Part shown: positions 47,977-56,146 of the stretch, in pieces
How the letters are laid out: each line of letters starts with the position of its first letter
How positions within the stretch are numbered: the first letter of the stretch is position 1
Assembly: GCF_000697965.2 (NCBI RefSeq)
Contig: NZ_CP015881.1
Span: 1,289,501-1,353,500, forward strand
Length of the DNA stretch: 64,000 nucleotides
Direction of reading: 5' to 3'
From: Ensifer adhaerens
GTDB taxonomy: Bacteria; Pseudomonadota; Alphaproteobacteria; Rhizobiales; Rhizobiaceae
Program-made: the position numbers and the translations under genes
Notes under the pieces: model-generated
Told to the model about the DNA's origin: nothing
What the model saw: only the letters and a program-made list of their open reading frames with translations
Database searches by the model: none

Positions 47977-48918
47977 TCATGAGCTTTTCTTCGGGAGGCC
48001 GAGGATTTCGCGAACGCCGTTCTTGGTGAAGGGCTGCGCCAGTTGTGCCAGGAAGCCTCGGGCTATCTGGCCCTTGATGCCGATGTTAGTGGAGGACGGA
48101 CGGTCAGGGTTGTAGTATGTGCCGAACAAAAGGTCCCAGACCACGACGTTCTCGCCGTAGTTCATGTTGCCCTCGCGAAGATCCTTCGAGTGATGCCAGC
48201 GGTGCAGCCGCGGCGTGCTGAAGAGATAGTCGAAGGGGCCGGTGCGCATATCGACGTTGCAATGGGTAAGAATGCCCATGAAGGCCGTGACCGCGCCGAG
48301 CCACCAGAAAACGTGCAACGGAGCGCCCAGGCAATAGAGCGGGATCTGGCTCATGGCGATCTTGAACAGCGAATCGGCCACGTGGAAGCGGCCGGTATTG
48401 ATGACCCAGAGCCGAACGACGCTGTGATGCAGCGCGTGAAACCGCCAGAAGAACAGCTTTTCGTGGGCGATCCGATGCGACCAATAGAGGCCGAATTCGG
48501 CAACGACCACGGCGATAGCCACCTGAAACACCATCGGCCAATCCGATGGCCAGAGACCAAACTTGAGCGCTGCGAGCGGCTGCAGGATGTTGGCGGCATA
48601 CATGGGAAAGACGGCGGCGATCAGGCCAGCCGCCTGCAGCAGGCCCTTCGTCGCCAGCGTGTGGCCGATATCGTTCACCGTTTCGCCATCCGACTGAAGC
48701 CAGCCCCGCTCGTAGGGAATGTAGCGTTCTAGAAGAAACAGGATGAAGACGGCAGCCGCATAGACCCCCACTAAACCGACCATCGGCTCTGCGCTCGCGA
48801 ACGCGTAGTAGGCGCCGAGCAGTCCACCGAAAAACACCAGCGGCCAGGACAGATACCCAAGCACTAATCTGACAACCTGTCCGAGCCTCGACACGGTGGC
48901 TCTGCGCTCTGCCTTCAT
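47977..48918 (-). CDS. sterol desaturase / fatty acid hydroxylase family protein
   Basis: Integral-membrane di-iron enzyme of 313 residues. Histidine boxes are HRIAHE, HALHHS and HRWHHS, with four or more helices before and between them (LVLGYLSWPLVFFGGLLGAY and others). The family hydroxylates or desaturates lipids in the membrane. The start (MKAERRAT) overlaps the stop of a small secreted-protein gene as TGATG, and GGAG lies eight bases before it. The substrate, possibly an ornithine or other membrane lipid, is unknown. Confidence 0.87.
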   Translation of the reverse strand: MKAERRATVSRLGQVVRLVLGYLSWPLVFFGGLLGAYYAFASAEPMVGLVGVYAAAVFILFLLERYIPYERGWLQSDGETVNDIGHTLATKGLLQAAGLIAAVFPMYAANILQPLAALKFGLWPSDWPMVFQVAIAVVVAEFGLYWSHRIAHEKLFFWRFHALHHSVVRLWVINTGRFHVADSLFKIAMSQIPLYCLGAPLHVFWWLGAVTAFMGILTHCNVDMRTGPFDYLFSTPRLHRWHHSKDLREGNMNYGENVVVWDLLFGTYYNPDRPSSTNIGIKGQIARGFLAQLAQPFTKNGVREILGLPKKSS

Positions 48919-49226
48919 CAACGATGCTCCATCCACTCGAGCAGTTCCCGGCATGTGCGCGGCCGACCGAAGCTGACGCGCCCGTTGCTGCATGCATCCA
49001 GGCGATGGTCCTGCTCGGACCAGCCGCCTCGTCCATGCCGGTACATGCGTCTGATCTCGGTGCAGGTCCGCGGCGTTCCATCACTTAGCCGACCATCACG
49101 ACAGGGATCGTACAAAGGCTGCACGGTCCGATACGGATTGTCCGCAATCCACATTGCCTTTTCTTCGGCATGGGTCGGGCTCGCGCTGAAGAGGATCATC
49201 CACATGGGTAAAATGGCCAGGCGCAT
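48918..49226 (-). CDS. small secreted protein with two cysteine-pair repeats, unknown function
   Basis: Protein of about 102 residues, not recognised as a named family. A signal peptide of about 20 residues (MRLAILPMWMILFSASPTHA) ends at THA-EE. The mature 80 residues contain two related units: DPCRDGRLSDGTPRTCTEIR and DACSNGRVSFGRPRTCRELL. Each has two cysteines 13 residues apart and the core GR-S-G-PRTC-E. Each unit could close one disulfide in the periplasm. The gene is translationally coupled (TGATG) to the fatty-acid-hydroxylase gene, so the two probably act together. The start at MRLAIL is preferred because the signal peptide begins there. Confidence 0.7.
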   Translation of the reverse strand: MRLAILPMWMILFSASPTHAEEKAMWIADNPYRTVQPLYDPCRDGRLSDGTPRTCTEIRRMYRHGRGGWSEQDHRLDACSNGRVSFGRPRTCRELLEWMEHR

Positions 49227-49325
49227 CGACCTTTGTTGAAACGTTGCACGAGCTTTGCGGGGGGTGGGTTGCACCAGCATTGCAGGAGACGGGAAGATGC
49301 AATCAGTCGCTTGCGGATGCAACCG

Positions 49326-49374
49326 CCATTGACGATGAAAAGAGAATCTATCATTCTCTTTTCATCGTCAATGG
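49326..49374. repeat. 22-bp perfect inverted repeat upstream of the amidase gene
   Basis: The left arm 49326-49347 begins CCATTGACGATG and the right arm 49353-49374 ends CATCGTCAATGG. The arms are exact reverse complements and the loop is CTATC. The right arm contains an ATG (49371) in frame with the amidase and ends 11 bases before the next ATG (49386). As RNA it would be a very stable stem covering the region where a ribosome would bind. As DNA it could be an operator or the trace of a small insertion. Confidence 0.75.
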
Positions 49375-49385
49375 AATCTGGACAG

Positions 49386-50855
49386 ATGCGCGCGCCGAAT
49401 CCCGAATTTTCGCAACAGGAAACGGACGACTTTTCCGCGCTGGACGCAACGGAACAGGCGCGCCTCGTCTCGACGGGCCAAGCCTCGCCGCTCGAACTCG
49501 TCGATGCCGCCATCCGGCGCATCAAGCGGATCGAGCCGCACGTCAACGCCCTTGCATCCACGGGTTTCGACCAAGCGCGCAAGTGCGCCGGAGCTCTTCG
49601 GCCGCACGCGGACATGCCGTTCCCGGGCGTACCGACCCTGCTCAAGGATCTGCTTGCCTATCCCGGCCATCCGGCCGGCTTCGGCTCTCGCCTCTTCAAG
49701 GGACAGCTCGCCCAAGGCGGATCGGATTACACGGACGCAATCGACAAGGCCGGTCTGATCGTTCTTGGAAAGACGACCACATCGGAGTTCGGTCTGCTCG
49801 GCACCACCGAAACCCTCGCCCATGGCGCGACGCGCAACCCCTGGAATTATGCCCTTTCGACCGGCGGCTCGTCCGGCGGCGCGGTGGCGGCCGTTGCCTC
49901 CGGCATGGTGCCGATCGCCCACGCGTCCGACGGCGGCGGCTCGATCCGTGGCCCCTCCTCCTTCTGCGGGCTTTTCGGCTTCAAGCCGAGCCGGGACCGC
50001 ACGGTGAATGCCGGCCTGCCGCCGGCGATACCGACGGCGCGGCTGATCAGCGACCATTGCGTCAGCCGTTCCGTGCGCGACAGCGCCTTGTGGCTGGCGG
50101 CGACCGAGCGGCAGGACCTGACGCGACCAATGCCTGCGATCGACGATATGCGCTGCGGCCCGCAGAAGAGGCTGCGCATCGGCGTCTATCGCCATGATGT
50201 TTTCGGGCGCGGCGTGTCTGAAGCGGTCGAGGACGCGCTCAACGCAGCGATCACGTTGTGCACGGTTTTGGGGCACGAGGTCGTCGAATGCGCGGGGCCT
50301 GACGTCAACGCGCAGGAAACCAGCCGCGCCTTTTTCAATCTGACCGGGACCGTTCTGTCCGGCCTGTTCGACCAGGTCGCGGCCGCAATGGGCGGCGCCT
50401 TCGACGAGACCTTGTTCGAGCCCTACACGGTCGAGCTCGTCCGCCGCGCCAGGCGGCTGCCGGAGGCGGCAATCATGGAGGCGATCGGCGCGACGAAGAG
50501 GGCCGAGGCGAGCGCAAATCAGACGATCTCCGGCTATGACGTGCTGCTTTCGCCCACCGTCCCCTTCACGGCCTTTCCGCTGGGGACGCAAGGACCGACC
50601 GAGGATGCAGTCCAACTCATCGCGTTTACGGAACGCCTCGCCGGGTTCACCAATGTGGCGTCCTTTGCCGGATGGCCCGCCATGTCGGTGCCGCTTTGCT
50701 GGTCGCGCGAGCGGCTGCCGGTCGGCTGCCATTTCGCTGCAGCAACGGGCGAGGACGCGTTGCTCTTCTCGCTCGCCTTCCAGTTGGAAGAAGCTGCCCC
50801 CTGGCAACCAAGGCTCACCGAGCTTGCAGAAAGGCTCGCATGCCCCAGCGCCTGA
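49386..50855 (+). CDS. amidase-signature family amidase
   Basis: Amidase of about 489 residues from the Ser-cisSer-Lys family. With this start the triad is Lys87 (LLKDLLAYPG), Ser162 (STGGSSGGAVAAVASG) and nucleophile Ser186 (SDGGGSIRGP). It hydrolyses a carboxamide or aryl-amide; the specific substrate cannot be read. ATG 49371, inside the right arm of a 22-bp inverted repeat, is an alternative start, and no strong ribosome site precedes either ATG. The end overlaps the start of a TetR gene by 16 bases, so the regulator probably controls this gene. Confidence 0.85.
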   Translation: MRAPNPEFSQQETDDFSALDATEQARLVSTGQASPLELVDAAIRRIKRIEPHVNALASTGFDQARKCAGALRPHADMPFPGVPTLLKDLLAYPGHPAGFGSRLFKGQLAQGGSDYTDAIDKAGLIVLGKTTTSEFGLLGTTETLAHGATRNPWNYALSTGGSSGGAVAAVASGMVPIAHASDGGGSIRGPSSFCGLFGFKPSRDRTVNAGLPPAIPTARLISDHCVSRSVRDSALWLAATERQDLTRPMPAIDDMRCGPQKRLRIGVYRHDVFGRGVSEAVEDALNAAITLCTVLGHEVVECAGPDVNAQETSRAFFNLTGTVLSGLFDQVAAAMGGAFDETLFEPYTVELVRRARRLPEAAIMEAIGATKRAEASANQTISGYDVLLSPTVPFTAFPLGTQGPTEDAVQLIAFTERLAGFTNVASFAGWPAMSVPLCWSRERLPVGCHFAAATGEDALLFSLAFQLEEAAPWQPRLTELAERLACPSA

Positions 50856-51505
50856 AGCAGGAAGTGCGCGAGCGTCTGCTTACGGCAGCGGCAGCGGTGT
50901 TTGCCGAGCAAGGGTTCGAAAAGGCGCGGCTGACCGATGTGGCGGAACGGGCGGGTACGAGTTCGAGCAACATCTACAAGTACGTCGCCGACAAGGAAGC
51001 GCTGTTTTATGAGATCGTGACACCGGCGCTCGCCGGGCGATTGTTGCGCCTGCTGCGCGCCCGTGTACGAGAACTGCGATCGATCGGCAATTGGCTGCAG
51101 GCCGATGCTTCCGGATCCGAACGTGCCGGGGCGCTGCTGTCCTTCTGGATCGAACAGCGGCTCGTGGTCCTCATCCTGCTTCGCGGCGCTGACGGCACGC
51201 GCTACGCCCATGTCCGCAAGCTGATGATCCGGGAGATGGTGCGGCTGGCTTCCGGCTACCTGACCGACAAGGGCGGCGAGCAGGCCCTGACGCCTTTGAT
51301 GGGTTTCATGCTCGAGCGAACCTTCACTCGAACGCTGGACACCATTGCCGATACGCTCAGCGAATACAGCGACGCCCCATCGATCCAGTCGGCCATTTCG
51401 CTCTTCTGGCGCTACCAGCTTGCGGGGCTGCAATCGCTTCTGGACCCGGACGCGTTGGGCGGTGATCGTCAAGCCTTCACAGGCCCCGATCAGTCGTCCG
51501 AATAG
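50840..51505 (+). CDS. TetR-family transcriptional regulator
   Basis: Regulator of 221 residues. The N-terminal helix-turn-helix covers about 5-52 (RERLLTAAAAVFAEQGFEKA, then RLTDVAERAGTSSSNIYKYV). The rest is the helical ligand-binding domain. The ATG lies 16 bases inside the end of the amidase gene, so the two are coupled. The stop overlaps the end of the convergent molybdopterin-oxidoreductase gene by 16 bases. Likely a repressor of the amidase, possibly through the inverted repeat upstream of it (inference). Confidence 0.87.
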   Translation: MPQRLKQEVRERLLTAAAAVFAEQGFEKARLTDVAERAGTSSSNIYKYVADKEALFYEIVTPALAGRLLRLLRARVRELRSIGNWLQADASGSERAGALLSFWIEQRLVVLILLRGADGTRYAHVRKLMIREMVRLASGYLTDKGGEQALTPLMGFMLERTFTRTLDTIADTLSEYSDAPSIQSAISLFWRYQLAGLQSLLDPDALGGDRQAFTGPDQSSE

Positions 51506-52152
51506 CGCTCCTCGCGCCACGGGTCGCCACGCATGTGGTAGCCGTTCCGCTCCCAGAAGCCGGGCATGTCGCCTTCGCGAAAATCGATACGCGTCAGCCA
51601 CTTGGCACTCTTCCACAGATAAAGATGCGGAACGACGAGCCGCATCGGTCCGCCATGGGTGCGGCCGATCGGTTGGCCCTCCCATTCGGTCGCAAGGATC
51701 GCGTCTTCGGAGGCGAAATCCGCAAGCGGCATGTTCGTGGTGTAGCCGTCATAACTCGTCAGCATGACATGGCTCGCCTCGGCCTTCGGCATCACCTGGT
51801 CGAGCAGATCACGTGTGGTCACGCCTTGCCAGCGGTTGTCGTAGCGCGACCACGTCGTCACGCAATGCATGTCGGAGAGACGGTGGCTCTGCGGCAACGC
51901 CTTGAAGGTGGCCCAGTCGAGCGACAGCGGATGCTCGACGTGGCCGGTGATATCGAGCCGCCAGCTTTCCGTCCGGATGATCGGCTGCTGGCCGAGGTCG
52001 AGCACCGGCCAGTCCTTGACCAGGTGTTGCCCGGGCGGAAGGCGCTCGTCCTCGGGGCGCACGATCCGCCCCGTCAGGAACTTGCCATCGGCGGCCCAGC
52101 GCCGCTTCGTCGTCGTGAGCTTGGTTTCCGGCGGATGCGCGTCGTCGGTCAT
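51490..52152 (-). CDS. sulfite-oxidase-like molybdopterin-dependent oxidoreductase
   Basis: Protein of 220 residues with the oxidoreductase molybdopterin-binding domain (SUOX/YuiH type). The molybdenum ligand is Cys97 in SDMHCVTTWSRYDNRWQG. The C-terminal GGPMRLVVPHLYLWKSAKW segment is also typical. No signal peptide is seen, so it is probably cytosolic, unlike periplasmic MsrP/YedY. No redox partner is adjacent. GGGGAGGAGAG before ATG 52152 (MTDDAHP) fixes the start. Confidence 0.87.
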   Translation of the reverse strand: MTDDAHPPETKLTTTKRRWAADGKFLTGRIVRPEDERLPPGQHLVKDWPVLDLGQQPIIRTESWRLDITGHVEHPLSLDWATFKALPQSHRLSDMHCVTTWSRYDNRWQGVTTRDLLDQVMPKAEASHVMLTSYDGYTTNMPLADFASEDAILATEWEGQPIGRTHGGPMRLVVPHLYLWKSAKWLTRIDFREGDMPGFWERNGYHMRGDPWREERYSDD

Positions 52153-52242
52153 GATGCTCTCCTCCCCAACCCCCGAATTCACTCGCCAAGCGAGAGTAAG
52201 AAGGGCGCGACGGCGGAAGGTCAAGCGCAGCTTCAAAAGTTG

Positions 52243-52998
52243 TTATCTCAGCACCAGCCGGAGCGCCGCTTGCGTTTCCTTGAGCAGCGGCAGGTAACGC
52301 TCAACCATCTCCGCTGCGGCCACGTGGGCTGCCGGCGCGCCGATGTTTAGCGCCGCAACGATCCGGCCGCGGTCGTTTTCGAGCGGCACTGCGATCGAAC
52401 AGAGACCGAGTTCGAGTTCCTGATCAATCAACGCATAGCCCTGGTCGCGCACACGGCGAAACTCGGCGATCAGGTCCTCCGGATCGGTCTTCGTATAGGG
52501 CGTGTTTGCCTTGAGGTTCGATCGGGCAAGGATCTCTCGTGCCTCATGCTCCGGCAGTGCCGCGAGCCATACCCGCCCCATGGAGGCGCAATAGGCCGGC
52601 AGGCGCGACCCCGTCGTCAGGTTGATCGACATCACCCGCTTTTGCGAGGCGCGGGCGATGTAGACGATCTCGGTTCCATCCAAGACCGAGGCCGAGGCGC
52701 TCTGCCCGGCGCGGTCGGACAATTGGTCGAGATAAGGTTGGATGATCGTCGGCAGCGGCGTTGCCGAGAGATAGGCATGGCCAAGGCGCAGGATCTTCGG
52801 CGTCAGCGCGAAGAACTTGCCGTCATAGTCTGCATAGCCGAGCTCGGAGAGGGTCAGCAGCGACCGGCGCACCGTCGCCCGGTCAAGCCCGGTAATCTTT
52901 GACGCCTCGGCGATCGACAGTTTCGGCCGGGTTTCATCGAAGGCTTCGATCACTGCCAACCCGCGCGCAAAGCCGCTGACGAAGTCCGTTTCACGCAT
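52243..52998 (-). CDS. pcaR: IclR-family regulator of pcaIJF
   Basis: IclR-type regulator of 251 residues. The N-terminal winged helix covers about 1-70 (FARGLAVIEAFDETRPKLSI, then GLDRATVRRSLLTLSELGYA). The effector domain covers about 75-250 (SMGRVWLAALPEHEAREILA, DQELELGLCSIAVPLENDRG). This pattern is typical of PcaR/PcaU/PobR of the IclR family, which respond to beta-ketoadipate or protocatechuate. It is divergent from pcaI across a spacer with a 14-bp inverted repeat. GGGAGG before ATG 52998 supports the start; the longer frame would run over the operator. Confidence 0.92.
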   Translation of the reverse strand: MRETDFVSGFARGLAVIEAFDETRPKLSIAEASKITGLDRATVRRSLLTLSELGYADYDGKFFALTPKILRLGHAYLSATPLPTIIQPYLDQLSDRAGQSASASVLDGTEIVYIARASQKRVMSINLTTGSRLPAYCASMGRVWLAALPEHEAREILARSNLKANTPYTKTDPEDLIAEFRRVRDQGYALIDQELELGLCSIAVPLENDRGRIVAALNIGAPAAHVAAAEMVERYLPLLKETQAALRLVLR

Positions 52999-53024
52999 CC
53001 TTGCCTCCCAAATCATCGCCAACG

Positions 53025-53067
53025 ATTTTGTGCGATATACGAACAAAAGTCAAATATCGCACAAAAT
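53025..53067. promoter_or_regulatory. 14-bp inverted repeat in the pcaR/pcaI spacer (likely PcaR operator)
   Basis: ATTTTGTGCGATAT (53025-53038) and ATATCGCACAAAAT (53054-53067) are exact reverse complements with a 15-base spacer. The core TGCGATAT/ATATCGCA resembles the CGATAA-type elements known for IclR-type Pca regulators of Acinetobacter and Pseudomonas (recalled). The left arm starts 27 bases from the pcaR ATG, and the right arm ends 112 bases before pcaI. This suits autoregulation plus activation. Confidence 0.75.
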
Positions 53068-53178
53068 GTTTGACCGAGCGTTTCGATCGGCGCTTATTGG
53101 CATCCGGAAGAGCAAGGCGCCGGCTGCCCGTGGGGCGACGAAGGCCACGAACAGATCACTGAGACCAAGAGAGGAAAC

Positions 53179-54039
53179 ATGGCGAAGATCGTTTCGCTCG
53201 CCGAGGCTGTCGGCGACAATGTCAGGGATGGTGACACCGTCGCCATGGAAGGCTTCACCCATCTGATCCCCTATGCCGCGGGGCATGAGGTGATCCGCCA
53301 GGGTCGCAAGGACCTCTATCTGGTGCGCATGACGCCGGACATTCTCTATGACCAGCTGATCGGCGTGGGTGCGGCGCGTGGCATGAAGTTTTCCTGGGGC
53401 GGCAATCCCGGCGTCGGCTCGCTGCATCGCTTCCGCGACGCCGTCGAAAACCAGTGGCCGCGGCCGCTGGAGATCGAAGAGCATTCCCACGCGGCGATGG
53501 CCAACGCCTATGAGGCGGGTGCCGCCAACCTGCCGTTTGCGACGCTGCGTGGTTACATCGGCGCCGACCTGCCGAAGGTAAACCCCAACATCAAGTCGGT
53601 CACCTGCCCGTTTACCGGCGAAGTGCTTGCGGCCGTACCGGCGATCCGCCCTGACGTCACGATCATCCACGCCCAGCGCGCCGACAGGAAGGGCAACGTG
53701 CTGATCGAAGGCATCGTCGGCGTGCAGAAGGAGGCGGTTCTTGCCGCCAAGCGCTCGATCGTCACGGTCGAGGAGATCGTCGACGAGCTCAACCCACCGT
53801 CGCCCAATTCCCTCGTACTGCCGAGCTGGGCCGTCACATCGGTTGCCCACGTTCCGGGTGGCGCCTTCCCGTCCTATGCGCACGGTTACTATCCGCGCTC
53901 CAACGCCTTCTACATCGGCTGGGACGAGATCGCCCGCGACCGCGATAGCTTCACCGCCTGGATCAAGGAAAACGTGCTCGACGCCGGGCCGGAAGATTTC
54001 GCCAAGCATGCCGGCAACAAACCGGCAAAAGCGGCCTGA
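53179..54039 (+). CDS. pcaI: 3-oxoadipate CoA-transferase subunit A
   Basis: Alpha subunit of a family-I CoA-transferase, 286 residues. GNPGVGSLHRFRDAVENQWP and IGADLPKVNPNIKSVTCPFT resemble the glutaconate-CoA-transferase A (GctA) group rather than the short SENG-type PcaI, as is usual for rhizobial pcaI. With PcaJ it moves CoA from succinyl-CoA to 3-oxoadipate. It is the first gene of pcaIJF, preceded by GAGAGGAAAC and by the likely PcaR operator. Confidence 0.9.
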   Translation: MAKIVSLAEAVGDNVRDGDTVAMEGFTHLIPYAAGHEVIRQGRKDLYLVRMTPDILYDQLIGVGAARGMKFSWGGNPGVGSLHRFRDAVENQWPRPLEIEEHSHAAMANAYEAGAANLPFATLRGYIGADLPKVNPNIKSVTCPFTGEVLAAVPAIRPDVTIIHAQRADRKGNVLIEGIVGVQKEAVLAAKRSIVTVEEIVDELNPPSPNSLVLPSWAVTSVAHVPGGAFPSYAHGYYPRSNAFYIGWDEIARDRDSFTAWIKENVLDAGPEDFAKHAGNKPAKAA

Positions 54040-54050
54040 GGGAGGATAGG

Positions 54051-54833
54051 ATGAGCGATTTTACCCCCACCGAAATGATGACCATCGCCGCTTCCCGGGC
54101 GCTCTCCAACGACGACGTCTGCTTCGTTGGCATCGGCGCGCCCTCGGCCGCCTGCAACGTCGCGCGGCTGACGCATGCACCCGATATCACGCTGATCTAC
54201 GAGAGCGGCACGGTCGGCACCAAGCCGGATGTGCTGCCGCTTTCGATCGGCGATGGCGAACTCTGCGACACGGCCCTTTTCACCGTGTCGGTGCCGGAGA
54301 TGTTCCGCTACTGGCTGCAGGGCGGGCGTATCACGACAGGCTTCCTCGGTGGCGCCCAGATCGACAAGTTCGCGAACCTCAACACCACGGTCGTCGGCCC
54401 CTATGACCACCCGAAGGTGCGTCTGCCCGGTGGTGGCGGCGCTCCGGAGATTGCCTCCAATTGCGGCCGCATCTTCATCACCATGGCGCTCTCCAGGCGC
54501 GGCTTCGTCGAGAAGCTGCCCTTCATTACCTCCATGGGCCACGGCGACGGTGGCGACCACCGCGAACGGTTGGGCATGAAGACCAAGGGACCGACGCGCG
54601 TCATCACCGACCTCTGCATCCTGGAGCCGCATCCGCAAACCAAGGAACTGACCGTCGTTTCGATCCATCCCGGCGTCACGCGCGAGCAGATCGTCGAGAA
54701 TTGCGGCTGGGCGATCAGGTTCGCCGAGCACGTGATCGAGACGCCGGCCCCGTCCGAACTCGAACTCAAGACCCTTCGTGACATCAACGCTCGCACCAAG
54801 AAGGCGCATCAGGGCGACAAGGAGGCTGCGTGA
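54051..54833 (+). CDS. pcaJ: 3-oxoadipate CoA-transferase subunit B
   Basis: Beta subunit of 260 residues. The catalytic glutamate is probably Glu51 in IYESGTVG, matching the ESG of GctB-type CoA-transferases, instead of the SENG of classical PcaJ. PLSIGDGELCDTALFTVSVP and RLPGGGGAPEIASNC are further family segments. It forms the active enzyme with PcaI. An AGGGAGGATAGG lies before its ATG, and its stop shares bases with the pcaF start (TGATG). Confidence 0.9.
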   Translation: MSDFTPTEMMTIAASRALSNDDVCFVGIGAPSAACNVARLTHAPDITLIYESGTVGTKPDVLPLSIGDGELCDTALFTVSVPEMFRYWLQGGRITTGFLGGAQIDKFANLNTTVVGPYDHPKVRLPGGGGAPEIASNCGRIFITMALSRRGFVEKLPFITSMGHGDGGDHRERLGMKTKGPTRVITDLCILEPHPQTKELTVVSIHPGVTREQIVENCGWAIRFAEHVIETPAPSELELKTLRDINARTKKAHQGDKEAA

Positions 54834-56038
54834 TGGCCGAGGCTTTCATCTGCGACTACATCCGCACCCCGATCGGCCGGTTCGGCGGCTCACTCTCATC
54901 GGTCAGGGCCGACGATCTCGGCGCGGTCCCACTTCGCGCCCTGATGGAGCGTAATGCCGATGTCGACTGGGACGCCGTCGACGACGTGATCTTCGGCTGT
55001 GCCAACCAGGCGGGCGAGGACAACCGCAACGTCGCCCGCATGTCACTGCTCCTGGCCGGCCTGCCGGTCGGCGTCACCGGCACGACGATCAACCGGCTTT
55101 GCGGCTCCGGCATGGATGCGGTCATCACGGCAGCCCGCGCCATCAAATCGGGCGAAGCCGAGCTGATGATCGCCGGTGGCGTCGAGAGCATGTCACGCGC
55201 GCCCTTCGTGATGCCGAAGGCCGATGCCGCCTTCTCCCGCAACGCCGAAATCTACGACACGACCATCGGCTGGCGCTTCATCAATCCCCTGATGAAGAAG
55301 CAATATGGCGTCGATTCGATGCCAGAGACGGGCGAGAACGTCGCGGCTGACTTTCACGTCAGCCGCGAAGACCAGGATGCGTTTGCTGTGCGCAGCCAGG
55401 CAAAGGCAGCGGCTGCGCAGGCCAATGGCCGGCTGGCGAAAGAGATCGTTTCGGTGACGATCCCGCAGCGCAAGGGCGAGCCCGTTATTGTCGATCGCGA
55501 CGAGCACCCGCGCGCGACGACGATGGAGGTGCTTGCCAAGCTCGGCACGCCCTTCAGACAAGAAGGCGGCACGGTGACCGCCGGCAACGCCTCCGGCGTC
55601 AACGATGGCGCAACGGCCCTGATCATCGCCTCGGAAGCGGCAGCGAAGAAATACGGCCTCAGGCCGATCGCCCGCATCCTCGGTGGGGCTACCGCCGGCG
55701 TACCGCCGCGCATCATGGGCTTCGGCCCGGCTCCAGCATCGAAGAAGCTGATGGCCCGCCTCGGTCTCACGCAGGCGCAATTCGACGTGATCGAACTCAA
55801 CGAGGCCTTCGCCTCGCAAGGGCTCGCCACGCTTCGCGACCTCGGCATTGCCGACGACGACCCGCGCGTTAACCGCAACGGCGGCGCGATCGCACTCGGC
55901 CACCCCCTCGGCATGTCTGGCGCCCGCGTCACCGGCACGGCGGCACTCGAACTGCACGAGACCGGTGGGCGCTATTCGCTGTCGACCATGTGCATCGGCG
56001 TCGGCCAGGGCATCGCCGTAGCGCTGGAACGGGTCTGA
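54833..56038 (+). CDS. pcaF: 3-oxoadipyl-CoA thiolase
   Basis: Thiolase of 401 residues. The acyl-binding cysteine is Cys90 (RLCGSGMDAV). The second histidine is in GHPLGMSGAR near residue 357, and the second cysteine is in MCIGVGQG near 387. It splits 3-oxoadipyl-CoA into succinyl-CoA and acetyl-CoA, the last step of the beta-ketoadipate pathway. AAGGAGG lies before the ATG inside pcaJ. Paaj-type thiolases share these motifs; the pcaIJ context fixes the name. A strong terminator follows. Confidence 0.93.
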   Translation: MAEAFICDYIRTPIGRFGGSLSSVRADDLGAVPLRALMERNADVDWDAVDDVIFGCANQAGEDNRNVARMSLLLAGLPVGVTGTTINRLCGSGMDAVITAARAIKSGEAELMIAGGVESMSRAPFVMPKADAAFSRNAEIYDTTIGWRFINPLMKKQYGVDSMPETGENVAADFHVSREDQDAFAVRSQAKAAAAQANGRLAKEIVSVTIPQRKGEPVIVDRDEHPRATTMEVLAKLGTPFRQEGGTVTAGNASGVNDGATALIIASEAAAKKYGLRPIARILGGATAGVPPRIMGFGPAPASKKLMARLGLTQAQFDVIELNEAFASQGLATLRDLGIADDDPRVNRNGGAIALGHPLGMSGARVTGTAALELHETGGRYSLSTMCIGVGQGIAVALERV

Positions 56039-56063
56039 CCACGGAAAAAGTACCGTATGAAAC

Positions 56064-56102
56064 GCAAAGAGCCCGGCCTGTTTCCAAGGCCGGGCTCTTT
56101 GC
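56064..56102. terminator. bidirectional terminator between pcaF and the GH42 gene
   Basis: Perfect 16-base stem from GCAAAGAGCCCGGCCT to its complement with a 7-base loop, followed by TTTT on the + side and preceded by AAAC on the other. It serves the two convergent operons. Confidence 0.92.
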
Positions 56103-56146
56103 TTTTGGGTGCTGCGTCGGTCGGCGGGCGATAATCTGCCTTCCGG

